In this document: piece by piece, positions 33,770-42,734 of the stretch
Position numbering within the stretch: position 1 is the stretch's first letter
Layout of the letters: every line of letters begins with the position of its first letter
Assembly: GCA_963931865.1 (NCBI GenBank)
Contig: OZ007514.1
Coordinates: forward strand, 1,289,736 to 1,353,735
Source of the DNA: Axinella damicornis
Lineage: Eukaryota > Porifera > Demospongiae > Axinellida > Axinellidae
Direction: 5' to 3'
DNA length: 64,000 nucleotides
Program-made: the position numbers and the translations under genes
The notes under the pieces: generated by a model
Told to the model about the DNA's origin: nothing
The model's database searches: none
Seen by the model: the letters and a program-made list of their open reading frames with translations, nothing else

Positions 33770-34560
33770 CTAGTAGTTACGAGGGGCAACCACACTCCTG
33801 GTAGCCGTTGCAACCCTGGTTGTGACTCGCCGTAGCGCAAGCCAAGTATTGCAGTTCGTTCCAATTAACGCACATGCCACGTGGCAACCACGCTCAGTTG
33901 ATCACTAGCAATGAAATTGTTACAGCACTCACAGCCTTGTAGGGTGGGTCACTGCATAATAACGATCACGACGGTGTAGTCAGAACCTTTGTAGGCCATT
34001 CCTAGGTAGTCAAAGGTTATGTAATTACGAGGGGCAACCACACTCCTGGCCTGGTGTAGCCGCTGCAACCCCGGTTCCGACTCGCCATAGCGCAAGCTAC
34101 GTAATGCAATTCGTTCCAATTAACACGATGCCACGTGGCAACCACGCTCAGTCGATCGCTAGCAATGGCGGCAAAAGGGATGACAAGAAATTGTTACAGC
34201 GCTCACAGCTTTGCCAGCACGGCAAGTTTCGACATGCAAGCGTCAGTGAACGACAGTGATCACGGTTGTGTCGTCAGAATCTTTGTGGGCCCTTCGTAAG
34301 AGCTGTACTGGCAGCGAAAGTCGAAGAGAGCACTTGAACGCGAGCAATGGTGGCTGACGGCATGACAAAATAACTGTATCTCCACCACCAAGGTGAGTTT
34401 CAGCTCCAAAATTGTACGCTTGGGTCACTGCACGATAGCGATCACGACGATGTAGTCATTATATTGGTAGGCTTTTCCTGCGAGCAGTGAGGTTAGATTA
34501 CATTACGTGGCACAATTTTTTTAACATCACACTGCAAAATTTTTCCCCTACTAGGGTTAG
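33770..34560. repeat. R1 repeat, two tandem modules
   Basis: The segment starting ACGAGGGGCAACCACACTCC occurs at 33780 and again at 34027, each followed by R1 modules (GATCACGACGGTGTAGTCAG; AAGGTGAGTTTCAGC). All of it is intronic to the tandem Death-domain gene. Confidence 0.6.
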
Positions 34561-34597
34561 GGTATTGTATTGAAACCCCCACAATACACGATTATTA

Positions 34598-35129
34598 CCG
34601 TATTTCCGCGGCATTTATTTATTTCGTCGTTCAGTTTGGTGCGGCGACTATTCAAGGGCGGCGTTTATTCGAGGGTGGCGTTTATTACTTTGGGCAGTAT
34701 GACCGCGCCACCGTACACAGCATCCCTAGCTAGCTCCCCGTCGAATTGCGTCGACAAGCTGGTGAGAAGGTACGGCTCTTACAAAAGTCAGTCGAGAAAC
34801 ATGCAAAACATCAACTCACAATGGGTAAGATTTGGCAAGTGCCGCCTGCGGCTGGAGCAGCCGGGTTAGCCGTCGCTTTGCGACAAAGCGATACACACGG
34901 GACGAGGACGATGGTGAAGATGCCTTTGCGGGAAGCATATGGAAGGGGATGACGACGACTCAGACTGCCTTCCACGACTGTAGGAATGTTGCAAAGCAAT
35001 ACCGTATCGTCATACTTTGCGCATGTGCTAACCCGCCGCGGCGTTTATTCAAGGGCAGCGTTTATTTCACTCAGCGTCTCCAATTGTGCGGCGTCTATTC
35101 GAGAGCGGCGTCTATTCGCAGAAATACAG
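34598..35129. mobile_element. TA-flanked MITE with GGCGTTTATT subterminal motifs
   Basis: Ends CCGTATTTCCGCG and CGCAGAAATACAG are inverted with TA outside. Subterminal repeats such as GGGCGGCGTTTATTCGAGGG occur at both ends. It is a Tc1/mariner-like non-autonomous element (inference). The 124-codon frame inside is not conserved. Confidence 0.7.
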
Positions 35130-35199
35130 TAGGCAAGGCAGTGAATGCATGGGGGGAGTACTTCAAAAAGAAGAGATATAAGGTACATGTAGTTGCTTT

Positions 35200-36824
35200 G
35201 AATTGACTTGCTGAGCGAGCCCCACACTAGCACGAGTTCATTGCACACGTGTTTGTATGTTTGCTTGTTTGCTTAGACCGACCATTTACCGGAATTTTAG
35301 ATATGCGCATTTCACTTGGATGTGCACTATTCAAACCATACTTCCTTGATGCGAGGAACCGTGAACAGCCTACTTGTTTGATGGACGATCGCGACAACAA
35401 AGATGGAGACCACTCGTGGACCTACCTATTCATCGGGTAGAGGAACAGGTGAACCATGAACAGTGCACCTCCACGATGGCGACAACAAAGATAGAGACTG
35501 CTCGTGTACTTACCTATTCAGTGGTGAGTGAGCACTATCATAGGGGCTACAGCATGGCAGCAAAAACTCAGTTGTCACTTTGACTGACCTGTTCATATAC
35601 TGTCCAGCTTGTGAATGCACTTCTTTCAGGCTTGTCCCACATTTCCACTAGTTGACATTCTTTTGTCTAGACTATTTCCTGTTGAATATCATTATTCTTC
35701 AGTGGGTTTTGAATTTTGAACAGTATGCATGAAACCACACAAGTGGACTACCAGTAGAACATTGCAGGTTGTAACAGCAGGTAGTGCACGCACATCCTTC
35801 AGAATCATGCCCAGGTCTTACTCTCACCTTGTAGATACCAGAATCAGGATTTTATCCACCAGCAGCTAGCCTCATTCAAAGATTGCCCGTACATAGGCGG
35901 CCAGTTGACAGCGCGTTCCAGCGCTCACAGCTTTCCACCAGGGTGAGTTTCAGTACATAGACGTCATAGTGCACGACAGTGTGGTTAGAATCTTCGTGGT
36001 CCTGCCAGCGCCATCGAATTGAGCGCTCGAGCAATGGAGGCCAACGGAAGACAAAAGCGCTCATAACTCCAGCACCAAGGTGAGTTCAGCACCAAATTAT
36101 ACGCTTGGGGCAGCGCATGATACCAATCACGACAGTGTAGTCAGAATCTTGGAAGGCCATTCCTATTAGCCAAACGGTTACTTTCATTTACGAGTGGAAA
36201 CCGCACTCCTGGTAGCCAGTGGAATCATGGCCCAGGTCTCTGTACCTGCTGCATCCACCAGCACATACTCACAGCTACAGCCAGCCTCGGTCAAATACTG
36301 CCCATATACGGTGGCTCACAGCTCATTCCAATTAACGCACATGTCACATGATGACCATGCTGCCCGAGTTGAGTTGAGTAATGGTGGCCAAAGCAAAGAC
36401 AAACAATCATTCAGCACTCACAGTCAGAATATTTGTGTGCCCTTCCTAAGAGCTGTACTGCCAATGAAAGTCAAAGTAACCATTCGAGCAATGGCGGCTT
36501 GTAAGAAGACAAAAGCGCTCATAACTCCACCACCAAGGTGAGTTTCAGCACCAAGTTATATGTTTGGGTCACTGCAAGATAGCGATAACGTCGGTGTAGT
36601 CCTAATCTTTGTAGGCTATTCCTAAACAGTCAATGTTAATTAATCTACTTCGTTGTTGAGCACTTGAAAGCTCTCGGTTGCATTCATTTATGGTAAGACG
36701 AACGCATACATACATATATACAGAGATACAGACATGGTTCACATACTACACGTTTGTGTGGGACTCACTCAGGCTCACCCCAATTATACGTGGCACCCCT
36801 ACCAGTAGTGTAATTGTTGCCCTA
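35200..36824. repeat. R1 and GGGGCGAGCC-family repeats within the intron
   Basis: GAGCGAGCCCCACACTAG at 35215 and GGGACTCACTCAGGCTCACC at 36760 are edges of the GGGGCGAGCC family. R1 modules occupy roughly 35930-36180 and 36310-36640. The exact boundaries are unclear. Confidence 0.5.
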
Positions 36825-36871
36825 ACCCTAACCCTAACCCTAACCCTAACCCTAACCCTAACCCTAACCCT
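36824..36871. repeat. Interstitial telomeric repeat (CCCTAA)n
   Basis: About eight uninterrupted CCCTAA units, the complement of the metazoan telomere repeat TTAGGG. It directly follows the R1 end motif CCTACCAGTAGTGTAA. Unique sequence continues on both sides, so it is not a chromosome end. Confidence 0.95.
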
Positions 36872-37438
36872 GCAGCCACCCACTTAGAGAATAGTCCATG
36901 TGATGTTGAACGTAGGATTTTCTCCCACTGAATTAGTGTTGGGGGCAGTATGATGATCTCACTACTTCATGTCTGCAGTGTGAAGACACTTTTTGTGGCA
37001 CCATGCAGCATATACCACATGTACTAGCCTTGGAGGATACTTTCACAGTACCGCCTGTGAAGCGCTAGGCAGGAAAAAGGTCGTACCTCGGTCTCAGATA
37101 TCATTCCATTCGTTCCGGTCCATTCTGTTCTGAGTTTTACTAGTACCCCCACTCATGCATGAACCGGATGCTGCAGGGCAAGTGCTCTACATGCAGGTTA
37201 GCATGCCAGAGCCGCGGATGTTGAAACTAACAATGTAGCACGTGATATCCATAAATAAAATCGATTTGGATTTTGCCGCTTGCGGAGTTACATGCCCTCT
37301 CGCTGCCTTCGGCAGCTCAATACACCAGATTTAGAGACCTCGCAGTGAGTAATCTGATTGGTGCAATTTGTTCAACTAAACTGTAACGTACGCAAGTTAC
37401 TCTACCATGGCTTTCAGTAGTGTCATGAATGGTCATAC

Positions 37439-37828
37439 CTCTTGATCCTTTGACATGCTTCAGCTCTATCCTCTCTGCAGTAGTAATCTCTCCCACTTCT
37501 CTGAGTGCAGTTACGATGTGCCTCCAGGAGGCCCCAGGGGTACTTCGCAGCCATATGTTAACTGCTTCAACCTTGCAGCGTTCAATATCAGTAGGATGTT
37601 CATTTTCAATCTCACGCAACTTGTCAGGCTGAAGGCCTAACTGTGTTCCGAGTTGGCGCCACTCAGTAACCCCCTTCAGCTCAGAAGAAATATTCTCCAC
37701 GTTCAGGGCACCTGGAAATCGAGCATAAAACACACCTGAAACCTTGTGCAAGCAATTGCAGCTAGACCACACGAACATAATTATTATAATATACCTTCGT
37801 CCTCTGCAGCCTCAGCTTCAGATGCCAT
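37439..37828 (-). CDS. First Death domain, exons 1-2 of the tandem Death-domain gene
   Basis: Exon 1 (37795-37828) starts at ATG with MASEAEAAEDE and ends G|GTATAT. Exon 2 (37439-37711) starts after TTTCCAG and ends AGAG|GTATGA. Joined in phase they read EGALNVENISSELKGVTEWR, then QLGTQLGLQPDKLREIENEH and VNIWLRSTPGASWRHIVTAL, a complete Death domain. With exons 3 and 4 the protein is an acidic N-terminus, Death, Death, proline-rich segment. All junctions are phase 1, a sign of exon shuffling or duplication. It is probably an adaptor in Death-domain signalling (inference). Confidence 0.8.
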
Positions 37829-37976
37829 TTTCGTCGAGAAATGAAGCCGTAGTAGTCTAGTCGATTCTCGCGCAGCGCCCCGACGTCCACGCCCATGCAT
37901 CCTGGGCACGAGATCTATGCTGGCAAGCTCGCGCATGCGTATTCGTACACTCTCGGTATATATATGCGTTTCCCGG

Positions 37977-38075
37977 TAGAATGGGCCCCCCAAATTGGGC
38001 CCCCCCGGGGCCCATATTACCCGGTAAGATGGGGCCCCACTTCACCAGTGACATGCATACGGGGCCCTTGCAGAG
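37977..38075. repeat. GGGGCCC palindromic repeat
   Basis: GGGCCCCCCAAATTGGGCCC and neighbouring GGGGCCCATA/GGGGCCCCAC blocks are self-complementary. They resemble the GGGGTCCCCATTTT cluster at 58735-58895. Confidence 0.5.
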
Positions 38076-38099
38076 TGGTCTCCAACTGAAAATCAACTA

Positions 38100-38800
38100 T
38101 ACCGGAAATTACAACAAAAAAATATGCATACCTATTATGGTTGAAAATTACAGTAGAGTTATGTGTCTGTGCAGTACGCCTGGGGATGTGGCACATGCCA
38201 GGTAGACATGCCCACTTGGATCTTGGTATGTAGTTCTTTTGTCTGTGAGGTCTATAGACACAAAGATTTGATTTTTAAAGACACAAATGATGGCACTGTC
38301 TAGTCTATGACACTGTCACTGTTCACACAATTAGGTGAAGCACCAATCAGATCACCACCCAATGCAGTTGAAAGAGACAATTGAAATAGAAATGAATTTG
38401 CTGTGAGAGGGCATGTCTCATCTTGGCTCCACACCATCCCTCTTCTCCCTCACCCCGTCTGACTCAGGTGCTGCACACTTTAGTTGACCAAAGAAAGTTT
38501 TTACTGAGAGTACAGCATTAACTGTCTCTGTTCCTTTGTCTCTCCAGCCGTAGAACACTTGCTCGCTGACTACATCAACGTCGTAGACTACGTTGAACAG
38601 GTTGTTTAATAATTCTGTTCAGTGAGTAGTGTGGCCCGGGTTGTGTGTGTGTGCATGTGTATGGGAAGGGGAGGAGAAGATGTGAAGATGTGCTTGTGAA
38701 GATGGGTGTATGTATGTGAGTACGTCAATGTGCATGTGTGTGTGCATTTATGTATGTGTTGGGTAGCAGTAAAGACTAATAGCTACGTTTCAGTATTCGA
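38100..38800. other. Region before the assembly gap, no firm gene
   Basis: A possible terminal exon lies at 38549-38610 on plus: an acceptor-like TCTCTCCAG then VEHLLADYINVVDYVEQVV and a stop. I cannot assign it. A TG-rich tract follows at 38643-38760. Confidence 0.3.
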
Positions 38801-39000
38801 NNNNNNNNNNNNNNNNNNNNNNNNNNNNNNNNNNNNNNNNNNNNNNNNNNNNNNNNNNNNNNNNNNNNNNNNNNNNNNNNNNNNNNNNNNNNNNNNNNNN
38901 NNNNNNNNNNNNNNNNNNNNNNNNNNNNNNNNNNNNNNNNNNNNNNNNNNNNNNNNNNNNNNNNNNNNNNNNNNNNNNNNNNNNNNNNNNNNNNNNNNNN
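38801..39000. other. Assembly gap (200 N)
   Basis: Exactly 200 unknown bases, a conventional gap size, so the true distance is unknown. The upstream exons of the OSBP-family gene could be affected. Confidence 1.
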
Positions 39001-39291
39001 CTAGATGAGGCGACCGCACCTTTGGTGGAAGGCATTAGGTGAGAAACATCCCTTCTCCTTCACTCTCAAGTGTCTAGTGTGTTTATTCAGTTCCGTGTTT
39101 GAAAGCCACATCTCCAATACTGAAGGTTTTCTTGCAGGTCCTGGGCCCCGTTAACAAGGGGTTGTTTTTCTGGAAGGGCAAATTCCTTTTCATTAGACAC
39201 ACTTCAACAGGGCTTTAGTGAGATTTAACCCAGGACAGAGCCTGAGTTGAGCACTAGAGACACTCACTCTACCAGTGCACCACCACACACC

Positions 39292-39334
39292 TAGTCTCGT
39301 GCCCAGACCGTCTGAGGGTCTGGGAACAAGACTA
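39292..39334. mobile_element. Minimal foldback element, perfect 9-bp target duplication
   Basis: TAGTCTCGTGCCCAGACC and GGTCTGGGAACAAGACTA form nearly the whole 43-bp element. It is flanked on both sides by CCACACACC. This is the shortest member of the family in the window. Confidence 0.8.
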
Positions 39335-39439
39335 CCACACACCCTAATTACCTCACTTCTGTTTGTCAAAATCTATATGGCGTGTGTTATTGTGTCTGTT
39401 CTCAACTGTACAGTCAAGCACAATCCACAAACTGGCAAT

Positions 39440-39537
39440 CCCTCCCTCCCTCCCTCCCTCCCTCCCTCCCTCCCTCCCTCCCTCCCTCCCTCCCTCCCTC
39501 CCTCCCTCCCTCCCTCCCTCCCTCCCTCCCTCCTTCC
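39440..39537. repeat. (TCCC)n microsatellite
   Basis: About 24 CCCT units in a pure run. It creates spurious PSLPPSLPP and GREGGREGG frames. Confidence 0.97.
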
Positions 39538-39999
39538 GATGTACAGCCTCCGATAGTGTACCCTCCCAGATAAGGACCCCGTAGGATGATTTTCAAGGTC
39601 CCAAATAATTGGTTTCCCTATAAGCTCCGAGAAGAGGACAACCTCCCTACAAAGATTATTTTCAAGGTCCCTGTACATTTTGAACCTTCAATAAGTGGAC
39701 AATTATCTCTCTGCAAAGACAGAACACCTGAATTTATGTTGTCCCCAGTGTGTCTGTCCTCTTAGAGAGGTTTCATTGCAGGTAGATCCAACGAAATGAT
39801 TCACAATTGGAATGCAACCTGGGCACATAGCACAATATAACTTTCATTCTTTGTCTACCATCCCTCTCTCTCTCCTTATCTCCTCTTCCCTCACATCTTT
39901 CTTCCCTTCCTCTCCCTCCCCTTCTGGCCCTCTCACTTATTATCCTCTCCGCCTCTCTCCTCCTCTTTCCTCTCCCTCTCCTTCTAATGCTCTCCTCAG

Positions 40000-40156
40000 C
40001 TGTGACATGTCCGACAGACTCACGCCGGCGTCCTGACCAGCGACTGCTGGAGGAAGGGAACGTGGATGGGGCCTCCTCTGAGAAGTTCCGCCTTGAGGAG
40101 AAGCAGAGGGCAGCACGCCGGCTGAGGCAGTCAAAGAAAGAGGAATGGAAGCCAAG
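40000..40156 (+). CDS. Oxysterol-binding-protein family, penultimate exon
   Basis: Acceptor CTCTCCTCAG, donor CCAAG|GTGTGT, 157 nt. It encodes [19 protein letters not shown] followed by [20 protein letters not shown]. The block PTDSRxRPDQR-x-LE and the basic EEKQRAARR helix are hallmarks of the C-terminal part of the OSBP/ORP lipid-transfer domain. ORPs bind sterols or phosphoinositides and move them at membrane contact sites (family knowledge). Subfamily is not settled. Upstream exons (PH domain, EQVSHHPP signature) are not seen in the window. Confidence 0.88.
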
Positions 40157-40930
40157 GTGTGTGTGTGTGTGTGTGTGTGCATGTGTGTGTGTGTGTGTGT
40201 GTGTGTGCATGTGTGCATGTGTGCATGTGTGCATTGTGCTCGTGGTGTGCATGTGTGCATTGTGGTGTGCATTGTGTTTGTGTGGGTTTGCAACCCTTTA
40301 CAGACCAAGACTTCATGTGACTTCCATCTTCATTTTATCACTTCTGGCAAGGTCCTTTGGAGATAGGTTTTGCATGAGCAGAAATGGTGGGACACGGGAG
40401 GCAGGTGGGACAAGGGGAGGTGGGCGGGACAAGGGGAGGTGGGCGGGACAAGGGGAGGTGGGTGGGTATACCTGAAGAGTGCAAACAGTATGGCCATGTC
40501 TGGACGTGAGTGTTAGAAAGGCTCTGAGAGGGCCATTTCTGTCCTTTTTAGGGCCTCTGTTTGAAGGCTCATTTTTCAGCTACAGCAGGTTGGCATTTCC
40601 CAAGAGCCTTGATTGAAAGTTTGTTGATTGGTGGGTGTGGTTAGAGTCATGTATCTGCTTTGGATGGCTGAAATGATCTCTGAGAGCAGTTTCTAGGTGG
40701 CAATGCTGAGGAGTAACATGTAGATGCACAGACACACCAAACACGCACGCATGCACACACACACACACACACCAAACACGCACGCATGCACACACACACA
40801 CACACACCAAACACGCACGCATGCACACACACACACACACACACCAAACATGGACACATGCACACCCCTCTCTCACATCCACAAATCTCCCCCCCCCCCT
40901 CCCCACACACACACACACACACACACACAG
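40157..40930. repeat. Intron of the OSBP-family gene with TG/CA minisatellites
   Basis: 40157-40290 is (TG)n with GTGTGCATGTGTGCA interruptions. 40378-40464 holds four GGGACAAGGGGAGGTGGGC-type units. 40738-40930 has three CACCAAACACGCACGCATG units alternating with (CA)n, ending directly at the acceptor. Long antisense VCVCVC frames are artefacts. Confidence 0.9.
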
Positions 40931-41045
40931 GTGGTTTGACCTGGCTGACGACCCTGACACTGGCACGTCCTCCCACATCTACGGTGGGAAGTATTGGGAT
41001 TGTAAACTGCGAGGGGATTGGTCTGCCTCACCCGACATTTTCTAA
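40931..41045 (+). CDS. Oxysterol-binding-protein family, last exon
   Basis: The acceptor is (CA)nCAG and the phase (one leading base) matches the donor at 40156, giving R-WFDLADDPDTGTSSHIYGG then YWDCKLRGDWSASPDIF and a stop. The ending WF...DP-x-TG...Y-x-G-x-YW-x-C...DWS-x-x-PDIF is the conserved C-terminus of animal OSBP-type proteins, so the stop is native. Confidence 0.9.
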
Positions 41046-41936
41046 CCCACCTCCTTTCTCTCTTGTCTCATGCAAAAGAAATCTGTGTTAATTGCTGTGC
41101 TTCATGTTACTCTCACCCTCTGTTTCTCTTACTGTGATTCACCTACTGAGCGCGAGGTGATTGTTGAAACTGGCTGTGCTGTGGTTTTAATTGAATTGTG
41201 CTATAAGGATATTAACAAATTCAAGATTATTTATTGTTTTTGCTGCTCTATGGTGTAACCAATGTACATGAACATTAATTTTGATGAAGAGGCAGTTTAG
41301 CATTGTGCTGATGGCAGTGCCAAGTGAGAGGTGGGGTAATTTATTGTGTAATGCCTAAATCCTGACCTGCGCATAATTATGTTGATTGATACCTGGTGCC
41401 TAATTTCAACACAGGAACACACCACATAACCCACTGAAACCATGCAGCTTCACTGACGCTACATTTGTAGTTGGCCGCTGATTCTTCTAATAGCCCCACC
41501 GTAAACTCATTTAATTAACTCTTTACCAACCAATGAACTCCCATAAGCCCATAAGAAACCACCTTGTCTGTCACTTGTGTTTTTACGTCTTGCATGGTGT
41601 GACTCACTATAGCTTATAGCTACCTCGTCATTCCCATGGCAGGTGCACTCAGTCTTTAATTTGCGTAAGAAACATGAGAAGAAAACTGTGCTGCAGCAAA
41701 TAGTTGGGGTGAGTTATCTGATGACACAAGCATACTCACTCCCTAGCTTGCAGGTGTGTACACACTACTGTTGTTAGGTATACAGATGACTTGGTGCTAC
41801 CACCCAACTCAGACCATTGGCTCTGTCTGTAACCATGGTAACCAACAAGCAGTAACTTTCAGTTTCACAGTTGTAACTACATGTACCATGACATTGGAAA
41901 TTTAAGCTCAGTAACTCACTAATTAATGCTGTATAG
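41046..41936. other. 3' flank of the OSBP-family gene
   Basis: AT-rich sequence, probably 3' UTR at first. An isolated exon-like stretch lies at 41642-41706 (VHSVFNLRKKHEKKTVLQQI before G|GTGAGT), resembling the start of an ABC ATPase domain. No Walker A exon follows, so I do not call a gene. Confidence 0.35.
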
Positions 41937-42006
41937 TAGTCTCGTGCCCAGACCACACCCCCTCACGTTTCTCCCCACGAGGGGGTGTGGTCTGGGCATG
42001 AGACTA
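41937..42006. mobile_element. Foldback element, imperfect 9-bp target duplication
   Basis: Ends TAGTCTCGTGCCCAGACCAC and GTGGTCTGGGCATGAGACTA; the stem continues ACCCCCTC. Flanks GCTGTATAG and GCTATGTAG match at 7 of 9. Confidence 0.7.
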
Positions 42007-42734
42007 GCTATGTAGGTCCTCGGCATGCAGGTGCAGTATTCTGGTTTCTCTGCATGTGCCTGCACTCTCTTCATACTTCATGTCCATTAGCTGCTGCAGT
42101 TTCCTTTCCTTTGTCAGCTGGAGTGCACGAGATGATCATGAACTCTTTCTTGGTCAGCTGCAAGTATAACTCTTCTTCACAATAGGTTGCGTGCAGACTC
42201 GATCTGCTTCTCTTGTGTTTTTCCTCCTTTTGCTGCAATGTGCACGTGTACATAGGCCTATAATGAAATTTTCGTACAAACAAGAAAAGCTACTAGCTCG
42301 TGGTAGCTTTTTGGATTATTATTAATGTAGCACGTGCTCAAAAGACGTCGACCATGGGTGGTGGGTGTATACGATGGCAAGTATAAAAGTTACTGGAAAC
42401 CAAAGTGAAGACTGATTCTTGTATAAACAACAACGTGCTCAAAAGACATCGACCATGGGTGTGGGTGGGTGTATACAATGGCAAGTATAAACGTTACTGG
42501 AGACAAAAGTGAAGACTGATTCTCGTATAAACAACTAACTTCAGAATAGTTATAATATTCACTCATAAATGCATGCAAAGCATAGCTAGCTATCTAATGA
42601 CAAACGTAAGACCACATGCCACGGTATAACGACACTTCAGAACTGTGCATATACTTTATTGAGTAAATTATTTGCTCCTTATACTGTGATCATATTATTG
42701 GTGCAGAGTTGCTTGCACAACTTGGAGTTTAGCC
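42007..42734. other. Intergenic, with a tandem ~107-bp duplication
   Basis: GTGCTCAAAAGACGTCGACC at 42331 and GTGCTCAAAAGACATCGACC at 42434 begin two tandem copies of about 100 bp, each with ATGGCAAGTATAAA and GTGAAGACTGATTCT. No gene is seen. It includes the 3' flank of the CISD2-GTPase gene. Confidence 0.6.

Larger units (their letters stand above)
39001..39999. other. Intron or flank upstream of the OSBP-family exons
   Basis: It holds a short foldback (39292-39334), a long TCCC microsatellite and C/T-rich sequence running into the acceptor at 39999. The first 40 bases after the gap (LDEATAPLVEGI then AG|GTGAGA) look like the end of an exon, but I cannot assign it. Confidence 0.4.

Noticed and set aside
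36824..36871. Chromosome end
   Set aside because: Only about 48 bp of telomere repeat, with unrelated sequence continuing on both sides.
39275..39678. Frames rich in PSLPPSLPP and GREGGREGG
   Set aside because: Translation of the (TCCC)n microsatellite.
39773..41045. Several 100-160-codon frames of HTHTHT or VCVCVC type
   Set aside because: Translation of TG/CA repeats in the OSBP-family intron.
41642..41706. ABC-transporter-like exon (VHSVFNLRKKHEKKTVLQQI)
   Set aside because: Good splice sites, but no following exon with Walker A or other ABC motifs in the window.
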